This document shows, piece by piece, positions 34,197 through 42,850 of a stretch of 64,000 nucleotides of DNA. The first letter of the stretch is position 1. Each line of letters starts with the position of its first letter. A program made the translations under genes and the position numbers. Origin of the DNA: CAZJYI01 sp964550025 (GTDB lineage Bacteria; Verrucomicrobiota; Kiritimatiellia; UBA8416; CAYOBW01); the NCBI GenBank assembly GCA_964550025.1, contig CAZJYI010000052.1:4361-68360 (forward strand). The letters run 5' to 3'. The notes under the pieces were generated by a model. It was not told the DNA's origin. It worked only from the letters and a program-made list of their open reading frames with translations, and searched no databases.

Positions 34197-35459
34197 ATGA
34201 AACGTACGAGCAATCTGCAACGCCTGGTCGCAATGTCGACGGCGGCCATCCTGACATGCGGTCTTCTCGGCGCCGAGCCGAAGACCGGCCGGGAACGCTC
34301 ATGGCCGGCGTTCCACGGCCCCGACCGGCTGAACGTCTCGTCGGAGAAAGGGCTCCTGCGGCAGTGGCCGGAAGGCGGCCCCAAGCTCGCGTGGAAGTAC
34401 TCGTCCTGCGGAAGAGGATACTCCGGCGTCTCGATTGCCGACGGCATGATCTTCACGGCCGGTGACTTCCCAGAGGCGGAGCGCATCATCGCCCTCGACA
34501 TGGACGGCAAGCGGCTCTGGGAAACACCGAACGGCAAGCCCTGGAAGGGATCGTGTCCCGGTTCGCGCACCATCCCGACATGGGACGAGGGCAAGCTGTA
34601 CCACATGAGCCCCCTCGGCCGGGTAGCCGCGTACGAAGCGGAAACAGGCCGCGAAACATGGGCAGTCGATCTGAAGGAACGCTTCGACGCCAGGTACGGC
34701 ATATGGGCAATGGCCGAGAACATCCTGATCGACGGCAACAGGTTGTTCTGCATGCCCGGAGGAACCCGTGGACGAGCGGTGGCGCTCGACAAGCGTACCG
34801 GCGAAACACTTTGGATCAACACCGACATCAAGCACGTGGCGGCATACTGCTCGCCAGTCATCGTCACGCACGACGGTGTGCGGCAATTGCTTTCGATGAC
34901 CCAGAGATCCGTCGTGTCCCTGGACGTCGCCTCGGGCAAGCTTCTGTGGTCCGCCCCCTTTGTGCCCACCTCTCCTCAGAACGCACTGACACCCATGTAC
35001 CACAAGGGACACGTTTTCGTGGCCTGCGGCCACTCAACGGGCGGCACGCTCATGAAGATCGACCAGGCCGCCGGCAAGGCCACCCCGGTCTGGCATCGCG
35101 AAGACCTGGACAACTGTCACGGCGGAACCCTCTTTATCGACGGCAAGATCTACGGCTGCGGGTGCCGCATGGGCGGCAAACACGTCTACTGCGTCGATTT
35201 CCTCACCGGCAAGACGATCAAAATGGACAGGTCGCTGGGCAAGGTCGGCATGACGGCCGTCGACGGGATGATCTACTGCATGGGCCACCGCGGCACCGTG
35301 TCGCTGCTCAAGGTCACCGCAGGAGGCTTCGACATCGTCAGCCAGTTCGAGCTGCCGAGGAAGCCCAGCAACTACTACCTCGCACACCCCGTCATCTGCG
35401 GCGGACGGCTGTACCTCCGCGGCGGCCCGGATCTCTACGTCTACGATATCGCAAAGTGA
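34197..35459 (+). CDS. Secreted PQQ-type beta-propeller protein
   Basis: A protein of 420 residues. ATG 34197 follows GGGAGGCGAC and begins an export signal (LQRLVAMSTAAILTCGLLGA). The mature N-terminus WPAFHGPDRLNVSSEKGLL matches the same BamB-like family as the other propellers here. Blade motifs include LDMDGKRLWETPNG, YEAETGRETWAVDL, LDKRTGETLWINTD and LDVASGKLLWSAP. The longer frame upstream is translated palindromic repeat and is not credible. The stop lies inside the 55-bp segment that is duplicated around the next assembly gap, but the coding sequence is complete. Confidence 0.88.
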   Translation: MKRTSNLQRLVAMSTAAILTCGLLGAEPKTGRERSWPAFHGPDRLNVSSEKGLLRQWPEGGPKLAWKYSSCGRGYSGVSIADGMIFTAGDFPEAERIIALDMDGKRLWETPNGKPWKGSCPGSRTIPTWDEGKLYHMSPLGRVAAYEAETGRETWAVDLKERFDARYGIWAMAENILIDGNRLFCMPGGTRGRAVALDKRTGETLWINTDIKHVAAYCSPVIVTHDGVRQLLSMTQRSVVSLDVASGKLLWSAPFVPTSPQNALTPMYHKGHVFVACGHSTGGTLMKIDQAAGKATPVWHREDLDNCHGGTLFIDGKIYGCGCRMGGKHVYCVDFLTGKTIKMDRSLGKVGMTAVDGMIYCMGHRGTVSLLKVTAGGFDIVSQFELPRKPSNYYLAHPVICGGRLYLRGGPDLYVYDIAK

Positions 35460-35655
35460 ACGCGGACAGCAGCCCGTACCGCCGGCTTTCCAGCCGGTGA
35501 NNNNNNNNNNNNNNNNNNNNNNNNNNNNNNNNNNNNNNNNNNNNNNNNNNNNNNNNNNNNNNNNNNNNNNNNNNNNNNNNNNNNNNNNNNNNNNNNNNNN
35601 ATATCGCAAAGTGAACGCGGACAGCAGCCCGTACCGCCGGCTTTCCAGCCGGTGA
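35446..35655. other. Assembly gap of 100 N flanked by identical 55-bp ends
   Basis: N covers 35501-35600. Bases 35446-35500 are identical to 35601-35655. As with the first gap, this is a one-k-mer overlap between contigs joined with a placeholder. The shared segment contains a CCGGCT/AGCCGG hairpin just past the PQQ stop. Confidence 0.85.
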
Positions 35656-35850
35656 ATAGTAGCGCGAATGTCCGATCCGCGTATCCCCATAGCGCGGGTA
35701 TCCTATCCGAGTGTGGTTTGCGCAGAGATTGAGCGGCGAAAACGTAGACCGCAGGCCTTGCATCTCTCGGACCATTCCCCGCCCATACTCTTGCGCGGAA
35801 CAGACTTCCGCGCTACGGGAAAACCCACACGCAGCATCGCCATCTGGTTA
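35656..35850. other. Intergenic region, no gene seen
   Basis: About 195 bases between the gap and the ArsR promoter. A short direct repeat (TATCC with TAGCGCG words, 35660-35710) is visible. There is no convincing reading frame or RNA. Confidence 0.45.
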
Positions 35851-35878
35851 TTGACATATCTCCATATATTGCTACGTT
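35851..35878 (+). promoter_or_regulatory. Probable promoter/operator of the arsR-like operon
   Basis: TTGACA at 35851-35856 is a perfect -35 box. The best -10 at 16-bp spacing is TACGTT (35873-35878), a weak match. CATAT-CTC-CATAT at 35855-35867 is a direct repeat within the spacer and could be the ArsR-type operator. The ATG follows 8 bp later. Confidence 0.5.
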
Positions 35879-35885
35879 GTCGCCC

Positions 35886-36203
35886 ATGAACAAGAAACGC
35901 GTTCCGAAAGCGAGACTGGATACGGGGCTTCTGGAGGCAATGGCGGATGCGTTGCGCGTCCTGGGGCATCCGCACCGGCTGCGGATCATTGAGTGCCTCG
36001 ATCTTGACGGCGAGGCGCCCGTGGGTGCGCTGGTCAATGCACTGGGACTGCCCCAGGCAACGGTCTCTCACCATCTCGGGATCATGCGCCGCGTGGGCCT
36101 GATTGCGGGAGAACGGCGTGGAAAAGAGGTCTGGTACCGGATTGCCAACCCCAATGCGGTAACCATTCTGGATTGCATACGAAGAAAGGCGGGAGTGAAA
36201 TGA
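35886..36203 (+). CDS. ArsR-family transcriptional regulator
   Basis: A winged-helix repressor of 105 residues. ADALRVLGHPHRLRIIECL starts the fold, and ALGLPQATVSHHLGIMRRVGLI is the recognition helix-turn-helix. GKEVWYRIAN is the wing. The metal-binding CxC of classical ArsR/SmtB is absent, so it may sense persulfide or another sulfur species, as related regulators of sulfur operons do. This idea rests on the downstream gene, which it overlaps by 4 bp (ATGA). ATG 35886 is chosen over a TTG three codons upstream. Confidence 0.9.
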   Translation: MNKKRVPKARLDTGLLEAMADALRVLGHPHRLRIIECLDLDGEAPVGALVNALGLPQATVSHHLGIMRRVGLIAGERRGKEVWYRIANPNAVTILDCIRRKAGVK

Positions 36204-38653
36204 AGCTTGTTGTTGTGGGTGGCGTGGCGGCGGGAATGTCCGCCGCGGCGCGTGCCAGGCGCCTGGACGAGGCGGCCGAGATTGTTGTGTTGGAACGCGG
36301 TCGGCACGTATCGTTTGCCAACTGCGGACTCCCCTATCACATCGGTGGGGCCATCGCCGAACGCGACGCCCTGCTCCTCCAGACGCCGGACAGCCTGAGA
36401 GCCATGCTCAACCTCGACGTCCGCGTCGGCCACGAGGTGTTGAGCATCGATCGCGAGAGAAATACGCTCAGGATAAGAGACCTCACCTCGGGTGAGGAGT
36501 ACGAGGAAGCGTACGAGAAGCTGGTCCTTGCCCCGGGGGCAACGCCATTGCGGCCGCAGCTCCCCGGCATCGACCACGCGAAGATCCACGTCCTGCGCAA
36601 CGTGACCGACATGGACCGCCTGAAGGCCGATGTCGACGGCGGCGCAAGCGCGGCGGTGGTCATCGGCGGCGGATACATCGGCGTCGAGATGGCGGAGAAC
36701 CTGAAGGAGCGAGGGCTCGAGGTCGAACTGGTCGAGATGGTGGACCAGGTCATGCCGCCGCTCGACCCGGAAATGGCGTCTGAAGTTGCCGAACACATGC
36801 GCTGGCACGGCGTGCGTCTGCACCTGGGGCAGAAGGCCGCCGCGTTCCGCGACGCCGGGGATGGCGTCGCTGTCGAGCTTGTCGGGGGTGAGACGCTGAA
36901 GGCAGACCTCGTCGTACTCGCCGCCGGTGTTCGGCCGGACACCGCGCTGGCGCGCTCGGCCGGGCTCGAGCTGGGCGAGTGCGGCGGCATCAAGGTCGAC
37001 GCGCACATGCGCACCTCCGACCCCGACATCTACGCCGCGGGCGACGCCGTGGAAGTCACGCACGCCGTGACGGGCGAATCGACCCTGATCCCCCTGGCCG
37101 GCCCCGCCAACCGGCAGGGGCGTACGGCAGCCGACAACATCCTCGGCCGGGAGACGGCCTACACGTCGACGCAGGGCACGTCCATTGTCAAAGTGTTCGA
37201 CATGGCTGCCGGCGGCACGGGCGCGACGGAGAAACGCCTGAAGAAGAGCGGCGTACCGTACGAGAAGCTCTACACCCATCCATCGGGGCACGCCGGCTAC
37301 TACCCGGGAACGGCTCCAATGCACCTCAAAGTGCTCTTTTCGCCCGGCGACGGGAAGCTGCTCGGCGCCCAGGTTGTCGGTTACGACGGGGTCGACAAGC
37401 GTCTCGATGTGCTGGCGACGGCGCTGCGCGCCGGGATGACCGTGCACGACCTGGAGGACCTTGAGCTCTCCTACGCGCCGCCGTTTGGCTCGGCCAAGGA
37501 TGCCGTCAACATGGCGGGCTTCGTCGGCGCGAACATGCTGAAGGGCGATATCGAGTGCTGGCACCCCGAACAGTACCCGGATGAGACCTCGCAGGGTGTG
37601 GTTCTCGACGTTCGCGGCCCGAATGAGTACGACGTCTGGCACATCCCCGGCGCACGCAATGTCCCGCTGTCGAAGCTGCGGGCCTGTCTCGGTCAGCTGC
37701 CGAAGGACAAGCCGATCTACGTGTATTGCCGCGTCGGTTTTCGCAGCTACTTAGCCTATCGCCTGCTCAAGCAGAGCGGTTTCGAGCAGGTCCGGACCCT
37801 TGCCGGCGGAACGATGACATTCTGTTCCCACCATGGAACCGGGGTTTGCGGCGGCGAACCGCAGCCGCCCGCGGTCTCATACGCTGAACAGTCCGCTCTC
37901 ACGCCTGCCGCGAGCGGCACGGGGAACCGGGTGGAGCTCGACCTGCGCGGTCTACAGTGCCCGGGACCGATCAAGCGGCTGGCCGAGACGATCAAAACGG
38001 TGGACGTTGGCGACGAGATTCGCGCGGTTGCGACCGACGCCGGCTTCACGGGGGACGTGCCGGCCTGGTGCCGCCGCGGCGGACACACGGTACTCAACGT
38101 CGGCCGTGACGGACCGGCCACGGTCGTCACGATCCGCAAGGGAACGACACCAACGCCGGAAGCAACGGGGGGCAAGACGGTGAGCACAAAGAAGACGATG
38201 GTCGTCTTTTCGGGAGATCTCGACAAGGTCCTGGCGTCGTTCATCATCGCCAACGGGGCGACCGCCATGGGCGACGACGTGACGATGTTCTTCACGTTCT
38301 GGGGGCTGAACGCACTTCGCAAGTCCGGTCCGCAGGCCAGGGGAAAGGGTCTCATTGACCGCATGTTCGGCATGATGATGCCGAAGGGGGCCAGGGCCCT
38401 GACGCTCTCGAAGATGCACATGATGGGCGCCGGCACGAGCATGATGAAGCACGTCATGCGCAGCAAGAACGTCGAGAGCCTGCCGTCGCTGATCGCCTCG
38501 GCACGCGAAGCCGGCGTCAAGCTGGTCGCCTGCACCATGTCGATGGAGGTCATGGGGATCAAGCCGGAAGAGCTTCTCGACGGCATCGAACACGGTGGCG
38601 TCGCCGCCTTTCTCGGCGAATCGGACGAGGCGGGAATGACGCTGTTCATCTAG
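36200..38653 (+). CDS. Four-domain sulfur-trafficking protein: CoA-disulfide-reductase-like, rhodanese, TusA, DsrE
   Basis: A cytosolic protein of 817 residues. Residues 1-440 are an FAD/NAD(P)H-dependent CoA-disulfide or persulfide reductase: GGVAAGMSAAARARR dinucleotide motif, catalytic Cys42 in SFANCGLPYHIGG, and VVIGGGYIGVEMAENL for NADH. Residues about 460-545 are a rhodanese with active Cys510 in YCRVGFRSYLAYRL. Residues about 575-650 are TusA/SirA with Cys587 in LQCPGPIKRL. Residues about 664-817 are a DsrE/DsrF-like domain. Together they could take sulfur from a persulfide and pass it between Cys carriers within one chain. It is translationally coupled to an ArsR-type regulator, which suggests induction by reactive sulfur. 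Confidence 0.93.
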   Translation: MKLVVVGGVAAGMSAAARARRLDEAAEIVVLERGRHVSFANCGLPYHIGGAIAERDALLLQTPDSLRAMLNLDVRVGHEVLSIDRERNTLRIRDLTSGEEYEEAYEKLVLAPGATPLRPQLPGIDHAKIHVLRNVTDMDRLKADVDGGASAAVVIGGGYIGVEMAENLKERGLEVELVEMVDQVMPPLDPEMASEVAEHMRWHGVRLHLGQKAAAFRDAGDGVAVELVGGETLKADLVVLAAGVRPDTALARSAGLELGECGGIKVDAHMRTSDPDIYAAGDAVEVTHAVTGESTLIPLAGPANRQGRTAADNILGRETAYTSTQGTSIVKVFDMAAGGTGATEKRLKKSGVPYEKLYTHPSGHAGYYPGTAPMHLKVLFSPGDGKLLGAQVVGYDGVDKRLDVLATALRAGMTVHDLEDLELSYAPPFGSAKDAVNMAGFVGANMLKGDIECWHPEQYPDETSQGVVLDVRGPNEYDVWHIPGARNVPLSKLRACLGQLPKDKPIYVYCRVGFRSYLAYRLLKQSGFEQVRTLAGGTMTFCSHHGTGVCGGEPQPPAVSYAEQSALTPAASGTGNRVELDLRGLQCPGPIKRLAETIKTVDVGDEIRAVATDAGFTGDVPAWCRRGGHTVLNVGRDGPATVVTIRKGTTPTPEATGGKTVSTKKTMVVFSGDLDKVLASFIIANGATAMGDDVTMFFTFWGLNALRKSGPQARGKGLIDRMFGMMMPKGARALTLSKMHMMGAGTSMMKHVMRSKNVESLPSLIASAREAGVKLVACTMSMEVMGIKPEELLDGIEHGGVAAFLGESDEAGMTLFI

Positions 38654-39066
38654 CGCGTGTCGGGAAAAGGGGACGTGCGAAGGCGGGAGTTCAACACCCA
38701 ATATCCAACAAGGAACTCTCAATGTCCAAGTGGGAGAGGGCAGGTTCAGTGGAACGGTGCACGACGTAGCATGGGACGGGGACAGACCCTGTGCGTCTCT
38801 TGTCCCTTCGTCTTTGCCCTCATCTTTGCCCTTATCTTCCCTGGCACGAGACAAAGGCAAAGATCAGGACAAAGACGAGGATGCTTGTAGACCTTGGTTC
38901 GTGGACGATCGGGACGGGGACAGACCCTGTATGCGACGGTCCACTCGCTATCACGCTCGTGGCTACACTTGTGGGGGTGGTGGGGGTGGGGACAGACCCT
39001 GAGGGTGGCGCATCCGACTTCCGGGCGCAGGACACTTCCATGGGTGGGTGGCAAGGGGAGGATCAA

Positions 39067-39125
39067 GTAGCACGATTAGGTAACACGACTGAGTGGGGCT
39101 CCGCCCTCGTGCTTCGTCGTGCTAC
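39067..39125. repeat. GTAGCACGA/TCGTGCTAC palindrome
   Basis: The 59-bp element runs from GTAGCACGA to TCGTGCTAC with an internal GGGGCTCCGCCC hairpin. It has the same GTAG/CTAC boundary as the other REP-like pairs. Confidence 0.65.
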
Positions 39126-39148
39126 TTTGTTTCTGTTGCGGAAAGCCA

Positions 39149-39223
39149 GTAGCGCGCGGTTGCTCCGAGGATCTGGAGTCCGCGGCTGCGGACTCGCGAC
39201 CCTTCGGAGCAGAAGCAGGCTAC
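39149..39223. repeat. GTAG/CTAC palindrome nested in a longer inverted repeat
   Basis: GTAG begins at 39149 and CTAC ends at 39223. Inside are GCTCCGA/TTCGGAGC and GAGTCCGC-GGCT-GCGGACTC pairs. Outside, TTCTGTTGCGGAAAG (from 39131) pairs with CTTTCGCAACAGGAA (to 39258), so the element is nested in a larger palindrome. Confidence 0.65.
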
Positions 39224-39289
39224 CTGGGAACGTATGCAAGCGCCTTTCGCAACAGGAACTACATGGGCCGGGATCGATACACGAGACCG

Positions 39290-39427
39290 ATTGATGATTA
39301 GCGATTGATGATTGGCGATGGCAGAAGTGAGAACCACGTGCCGCCCAAACACGCCGTCCGCAATCCACAAACCGCCGCCCTCACACATCAGGAATCAGCA
39401 ATCATCAATCGCCAATCGTCAATCATC
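39290..39427. repeat. Inverted repeat of ATTGATGATT-type words
   Basis: The left arm (39290-39322) is built of degenerate GATTGATGATT units. The right arm (39394-39427) is the complement, with CAATCATCAATCGC pairing exactly to GCGATTGATGATTG. The loop of about 70 bases has no coding content. Confidence 0.65.
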
Positions 39428-39940
39428 CGCAGTGCGCTCCCGAGCCGGACCGTATTCCCCAGACGAAGAGCGGCAAGAGCATCCCCCAGAGAAGGAAGAA
39501 GCAGGGAGATCGGCGTGTAAGAGCACGTGGGGAGTGAGCCGTGAGATTCGGGGCGGTCGGTGAGGTAGAGAGTGGGGTTACGATCGGTGAGAGGTCCCTT
39601 CCCCAATCATAACTCGTCCACCATAGCCTCGGCGAAGGTGGATCGCACTCCTCCCCCTCACCAATCCGGCGGGGCCAGCCCTTCCATTTGCTCTGGACAG
39701 ACAGGAGTCCTCGCCCTACGATCTCCCATCGCGCTTCCGCAGTGTGCAGTGCGATCGGACAAGGAACCGACGCAAGTGTCTTGCGCCCTCCGGCGGCCGC
39801 CCTTTCCATCGACAACCGAGCTACTGTCGGGTACGGTCTCCGTGTGTAGCCAGGAGCGGAACAGAGGAACGAAGAGGCGCTGTCCGGGCGAGAGTGACTG
39901 TCGCCCCGGCTCACCGAGTCTCTCTCACGCGAGGATATCC

Positions 39941-40231
39941 ATGCCCGCTGATGTGTGCGTTGACACCGACGTGCTGGTCTACGCGCACGACAGAGATGCC
40001 GGTGAGAAGCAGGAACGGGCCAGGCGGCTCATCACCTGGCTGAGGGTTCCGCGGGAGCGCAGCGGACGCAGATATCATGGTCGTTCGCCCCACGATTGGC
40101 CACAAAATGCACAGAACTCACAGAAGGGAAGGATGTCCCCGGGACACCCCGATCCTGCCGCCCTTGGACGCTCTATCCCATCCGCGCGAGAATGCCACGA
40201 TACCAGCGGCGATCATTCCGCAGGGGAGTAG
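39941..40231 (+). pseudogene. Truncated PIN-domain (VapC-like) toxin gene
   Basis: ATG 39941 with a nearby GAGG site opens VCVDTDVLVYAHDRDAGEKQ. This is the first strand and helix of a PIN nuclease, with the metal-binding Asp in DTD and the typical ARRLITWL helix. After about 40 residues the similarity ends and the frame runs into unrelated sequence to a TAG at 40231. The other acidic residues of a PIN site are missing. No antitoxin frame is seen upstream. Confidence 0.65.
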
Positions 40232-40324
40232 GAGGAACCCCGTGTAGTTGTAGGTCAGGAAGGTCAGCACGGCCAGTCCGACGACGCCGACGATGAATGC
40301 GCGCACGATCAGGATTCGCCTCAT
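40118..40324 (-). CDS. Small membrane protein of unknown function
   Basis: A protein of 68 residues with two hydrophobic segments close together (LIVRAFIVGVVGLAVLTFL and GFLLLPCGMIAAGIVAF), so a two-helix hairpin in the inner membrane. A GAGGAG site lies 8 bp before ATG 40324. It starts 22 bp after the stop of the exported 251-residue protein on the same strand, so they are probably co-transcribed. The 3' part overlaps the tail of the broken PIN frame on the other strand. No family is recognised. Confidence 0.5.
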   Translation of the reverse strand: MRRILIVRAFIVGVVGLAVLTFLTYNYTGFLLLPCGMIAAGIVAFSRGWDRASKGGRIGVSRGHPSLL

Positions 40325-40346
40325 GGCGCGGCTCCTCGCCTGAACA

Positions 40347-41102
40347 TCACCGAGCAGTTGAAACACCGCTCGGCTCGGTTTTCCCTGGTGTAGTCGACTC
40401 GTCCCGCTGCTCATACACCCGCTGGATTCTGAACACGTTGAAGACGCATTCAAACTCCAAGAAGACCTCAGGCGATCCGTAGAGAATCAGGAGTGACCGA
40501 TCACGCTGGAAGTCACAGAGAGCGTGGCTCTCTCTCTTGATGACCCCCACCTCAACCAAGAGTCGGTTGAACGATCCGTGAGGTTCGATCATTCGGTCGT
40601 AGGTGCCGGGGAGGATACCCAGCACCCTCGCGCTTCTGCCGTCCGCGAGAGCGTTTGGCATAAGGACAATGGCCTCGGACTCCCGGTCTCGAAGGAGCGT
40701 GACATCGCAGTACCCGCAGAACAGTCGGAGCAACTCCCCGAGCGTGATTGCTCCCAATTCCATGGTAATCCGCTCTGCAACCAACGACTCTCGAAAGACC
40801 ACAACATTTGGGGGATCGTTTGTGGCCGTCTCGAAAACGGGGAGTATCTTGTCCAGCGCGGCGCGGAGGGTGGCGTCGGACAGATGGACTGATGGAACAA
40901 CGTGGGATTCCCAACTCAGAGGGGCGTTGGAGGGGCGAATCTGGTACTCTCGCCCACCGATGCGAACATCGGCGTAAGGGTAGATTACGAAGGGGCCGTT
41001 GGTCGTGCCCGTGGATCTGTCGATGAACTCGTACGCATCCTGCCCAACTGCTACGGCAGACAGTGCGAGGAAGGCCCATGATGCTACTCGTGCAGTCTTC
41101 AT
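40347..41102 (-). CDS. Exported protein with a possible secretin/TonB short N-terminal-like (STN) domain
   Basis: A protein of 251 residues with a signal peptide (MKTARVASWAFLALSAVAVG). The region VVFRESLVAERITMELGAI followed by TLGELLRLFCGYCDVTLLRD has the beta-alpha-beta pattern and spacing of an STN domain, but I judged this by eye. The C-terminus is charged and Thr/Ser-rich. There is no strong ribosome site before the ATG. With the downstream small membrane gene it forms a two-gene unit at the edge of the repeat island. The role is unknown. Confidence 0.6.
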   Translation of the reverse strand: MKTARVASWAFLALSAVAVGQDAYEFIDRSTGTTNGPFVIYPYADVRIGGREYQIRPSNAPLSWESHVVPSVHLSDATLRAALDKILPVFETATNDPPNVVVFRESLVAERITMELGAITLGELLRLFCGYCDVTLLRDRESEAIVLMPNALADGRSARVLGILPGTYDRMIEPHGSFNRLLVEVGVIKRESHALCDFQRDRSLLILYGSPEVFLEFECVFNVFRIQRVYEQRDESTTPGKTEPSGVSTAR

Positions 41103-41575
41103 CTGTCTGCGGCCAACGTCTCGCCACCAACGGCATTCACCCGAACGCCGCCGGGGATAACTTCGGTTGCGCCCCTTTCCACATCGACACCATACTCAAC
41201 GACCACTCAGTTGTCGAGGGTGAGGATGTGGGCATGGGTGTCGAGCCCGGAGTTAAGACGTAGCAGAAGGAAACTGCTCTGCATCGAACCGCTCTTCTCG
41301 CCGCTCACTACATGCTCAGCCATCACGGACGATCTACAGGCAGAGTCCCCACAGATACGCACACTCCCACACTCCCCCGGAGTCGTTAAGGCTTAACTCC
41401 CTGTATTCCCGCTCAAGACCATGCCCCTGTTCGACTCCGCCAGCAACATACCTTAGAGTGGGAGTCGAACGCCATCGCAACCACACGGCTGAGGCGCAAG
41501 GAAGGGGCGGACATGACGCGAGCGAGTGATTGTCAACCAGACCCTACACGCACCGGGATAGGAGGGGCTGTCAGA
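41103..41575. other. Intergenic region, nothing recognised
   Basis: About 470 bases between divergent genes. Frames are short and lack ribosome sites, and no palindrome stands out. It should carry the promoters for the exported protein (minus) and the protease (plus). Confidence 0.5.
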
Positions 41576-42817
41576 ATGCTGGCCGGCACCATCCTGGTGG
41601 CTGTCTGCTCTATCGCAGCGGCGAGTGAAGAGACAGGGAAGCATGTGTACATCTGTTCCCCGTGTTCTCATACAATCTCCGAACACAGGGCGTTCTGGTT
41701 GAACGGCCAGAAACTCCCCATTCATCGCCTTAGTCTGATGGGCAGGACTACGATACGATGCTGCGGCGCATTAATGTCCCCTGGTGACATCCTTGCCATG
41801 CGCGTAAGGAGCTCCACCGGTCGCTATCGGCATGCATTCGCTGCCCTTGACACGATGGGGGCTTTTCTCTTCGGTTCTGACCGATCTTGGAACTCTGCAA
41901 TCCCTGACTCGAAGTTTGAGCCGGAATACCTCGTCAATGGCGTCAAACGAGGCCCATTGACAATGCGACTGGACACCCGGAGTGACGTAAGATTCTTGGA
42001 TGACATAGGGCTTGAGAGCCTTGCAAAACGCATCGGTGGTGTGTTCTATGCAAGCGACACGGAGAACTACATCTGGCTAGTGCGGCAACTCTCTGCCAAT
42101 GATCTGAAATCCACAAGGTATGTGGCTGATGACCTCTTGCTTCAGTTGATGCTGGAGAAGAGCCCCCCAAAAGAGATAGTACAGCAACAGCGTTCCGGCA
42201 CGGGCTGGATATGCCCCGGAGACCTAGTGGTAACGTGCCTCCATGTTGTCAACGGCGCGAAATCGCTTACCGTCGAATCGGCTACCATCCGCAAGACCCG
42301 TGCCACAGTAGTCTACAAGAAGCCCGAATACGATCTTGCCGTACTGAGACTGTCCAGCCCACCTCGGGGCCTGAAACCACTATCCCTGGAGAAGACCGCC
42401 TCCGCGATGGGCGAGAGTGTGTTCACGGCCGGCTACCCGCACATCGAACTGATGGGGCAAGAACCGAAACTGACCGAGGGAACAGTCAGTGCAGTCACTG
42501 GTATCAAGGATGACCCTCGCACATTACAGATCTCCGTACCAGTGCAGTCCGGAAACAGTGGCGGGCCGTTGGTCAACATGCGGGGAAATGTCGTCGGCAT
42601 TGTCTCGTCGAAACTTGCCGCCGCGAAGGTGTTCAACTGGACGGGCGATTTACCGCAGAATGTGAACTACGCGGTGAAGATCGCACCATTGGCCGGAGTC
42701 TTGCAGCGGACCCGTGTGAATCCGTTCCCATCGGTGGGAGAACCGAAAGAGAAAGACCTCGCCGTCTTGGCGGACAAGGTGAAGAAGTCGGTGGTTCTGA
42801 TCGTGGCAGATGAATAG
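41576..42817 (+). CDS. Secreted trypsin-like (S1C/HtrA-type) serine protease with a novel N-terminal region
   Basis: A protein of 413 residues. ATG 41576 is preferred because GGAGGGG precedes it and it starts a signal peptide (MLAGTILVAVCSIAAAS). An ATG 21 codons upstream is an alternative. Residues about 20-200 match nothing I know and contain a Cys pair motif (YICSPC). The protease fold follows with a complete triad: His223 in TCLHVV, Asp253 in YDLAVL and Ser328 in SGNSGGPL. No PDZ domain follows. It is likely a periplasmic quality-control or signalling protease. Local GC is lower than that of the flanking housekeeping genes, so acquisition by transfer is possible. Confidence 0.87.
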   Translation: MLAGTILVAVCSIAAASEETGKHVYICSPCSHTISEHRAFWLNGQKLPIHRLSLMGRTTIRCCGALMSPGDILAMRVRSSTGRYRHAFAALDTMGAFLFGSDRSWNSAIPDSKFEPEYLVNGVKRGPLTMRLDTRSDVRFLDDIGLESLAKRIGGVFYASDTENYIWLVRQLSANDLKSTRYVADDLLLQLMLEKSPPKEIVQQQRSGTGWICPGDLVVTCLHVVNGAKSLTVESATIRKTRATVVYKKPEYDLAVLRLSSPPRGLKPLSLEKTASAMGESVFTAGYPHIELMGQEPKLTEGTVSAVTGIKDDPRTLQISVPVQSGNSGGPLVNMRGNVVGIVSSKLAAAKVFNWTGDLPQNVNYAVKIAPLAGVLQRTRVNPFPSVGEPKEKDLAVLADKVKKSVVLIVADE

Positions 42818-42850
42818 CCACGGCGGACCGGCAACCGCCTGGGTAACGGG

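Larger units (their letters stand above)
38654..39940. other. Gene-poor repeat island
   Basis: No credible coding frame is present over almost 1.3 kb. The region is packed with short repeats. GGGGACAGACCCT occurs three times (near 38777, 38919 and 38991). An inverted repeat of CTTTGCCC-type words covers 38800-38885, and a partial copy of the 22.7-kb palindrome lies near 38940-38966. Two REP-like pairs and an ATTGATGATT inverted repeat follow. The longer frames here have skewed composition and no ribosome sites. From about 39440 to 39900 I see nothing recognisable. Confidence 0.6.

Noticed and set aside
38654..39940. Coding genes in the repeat island
   Set aside because: Several frames exceed 60 codons, but they run through palindromes, lack ribosome sites and show no protein family pattern.
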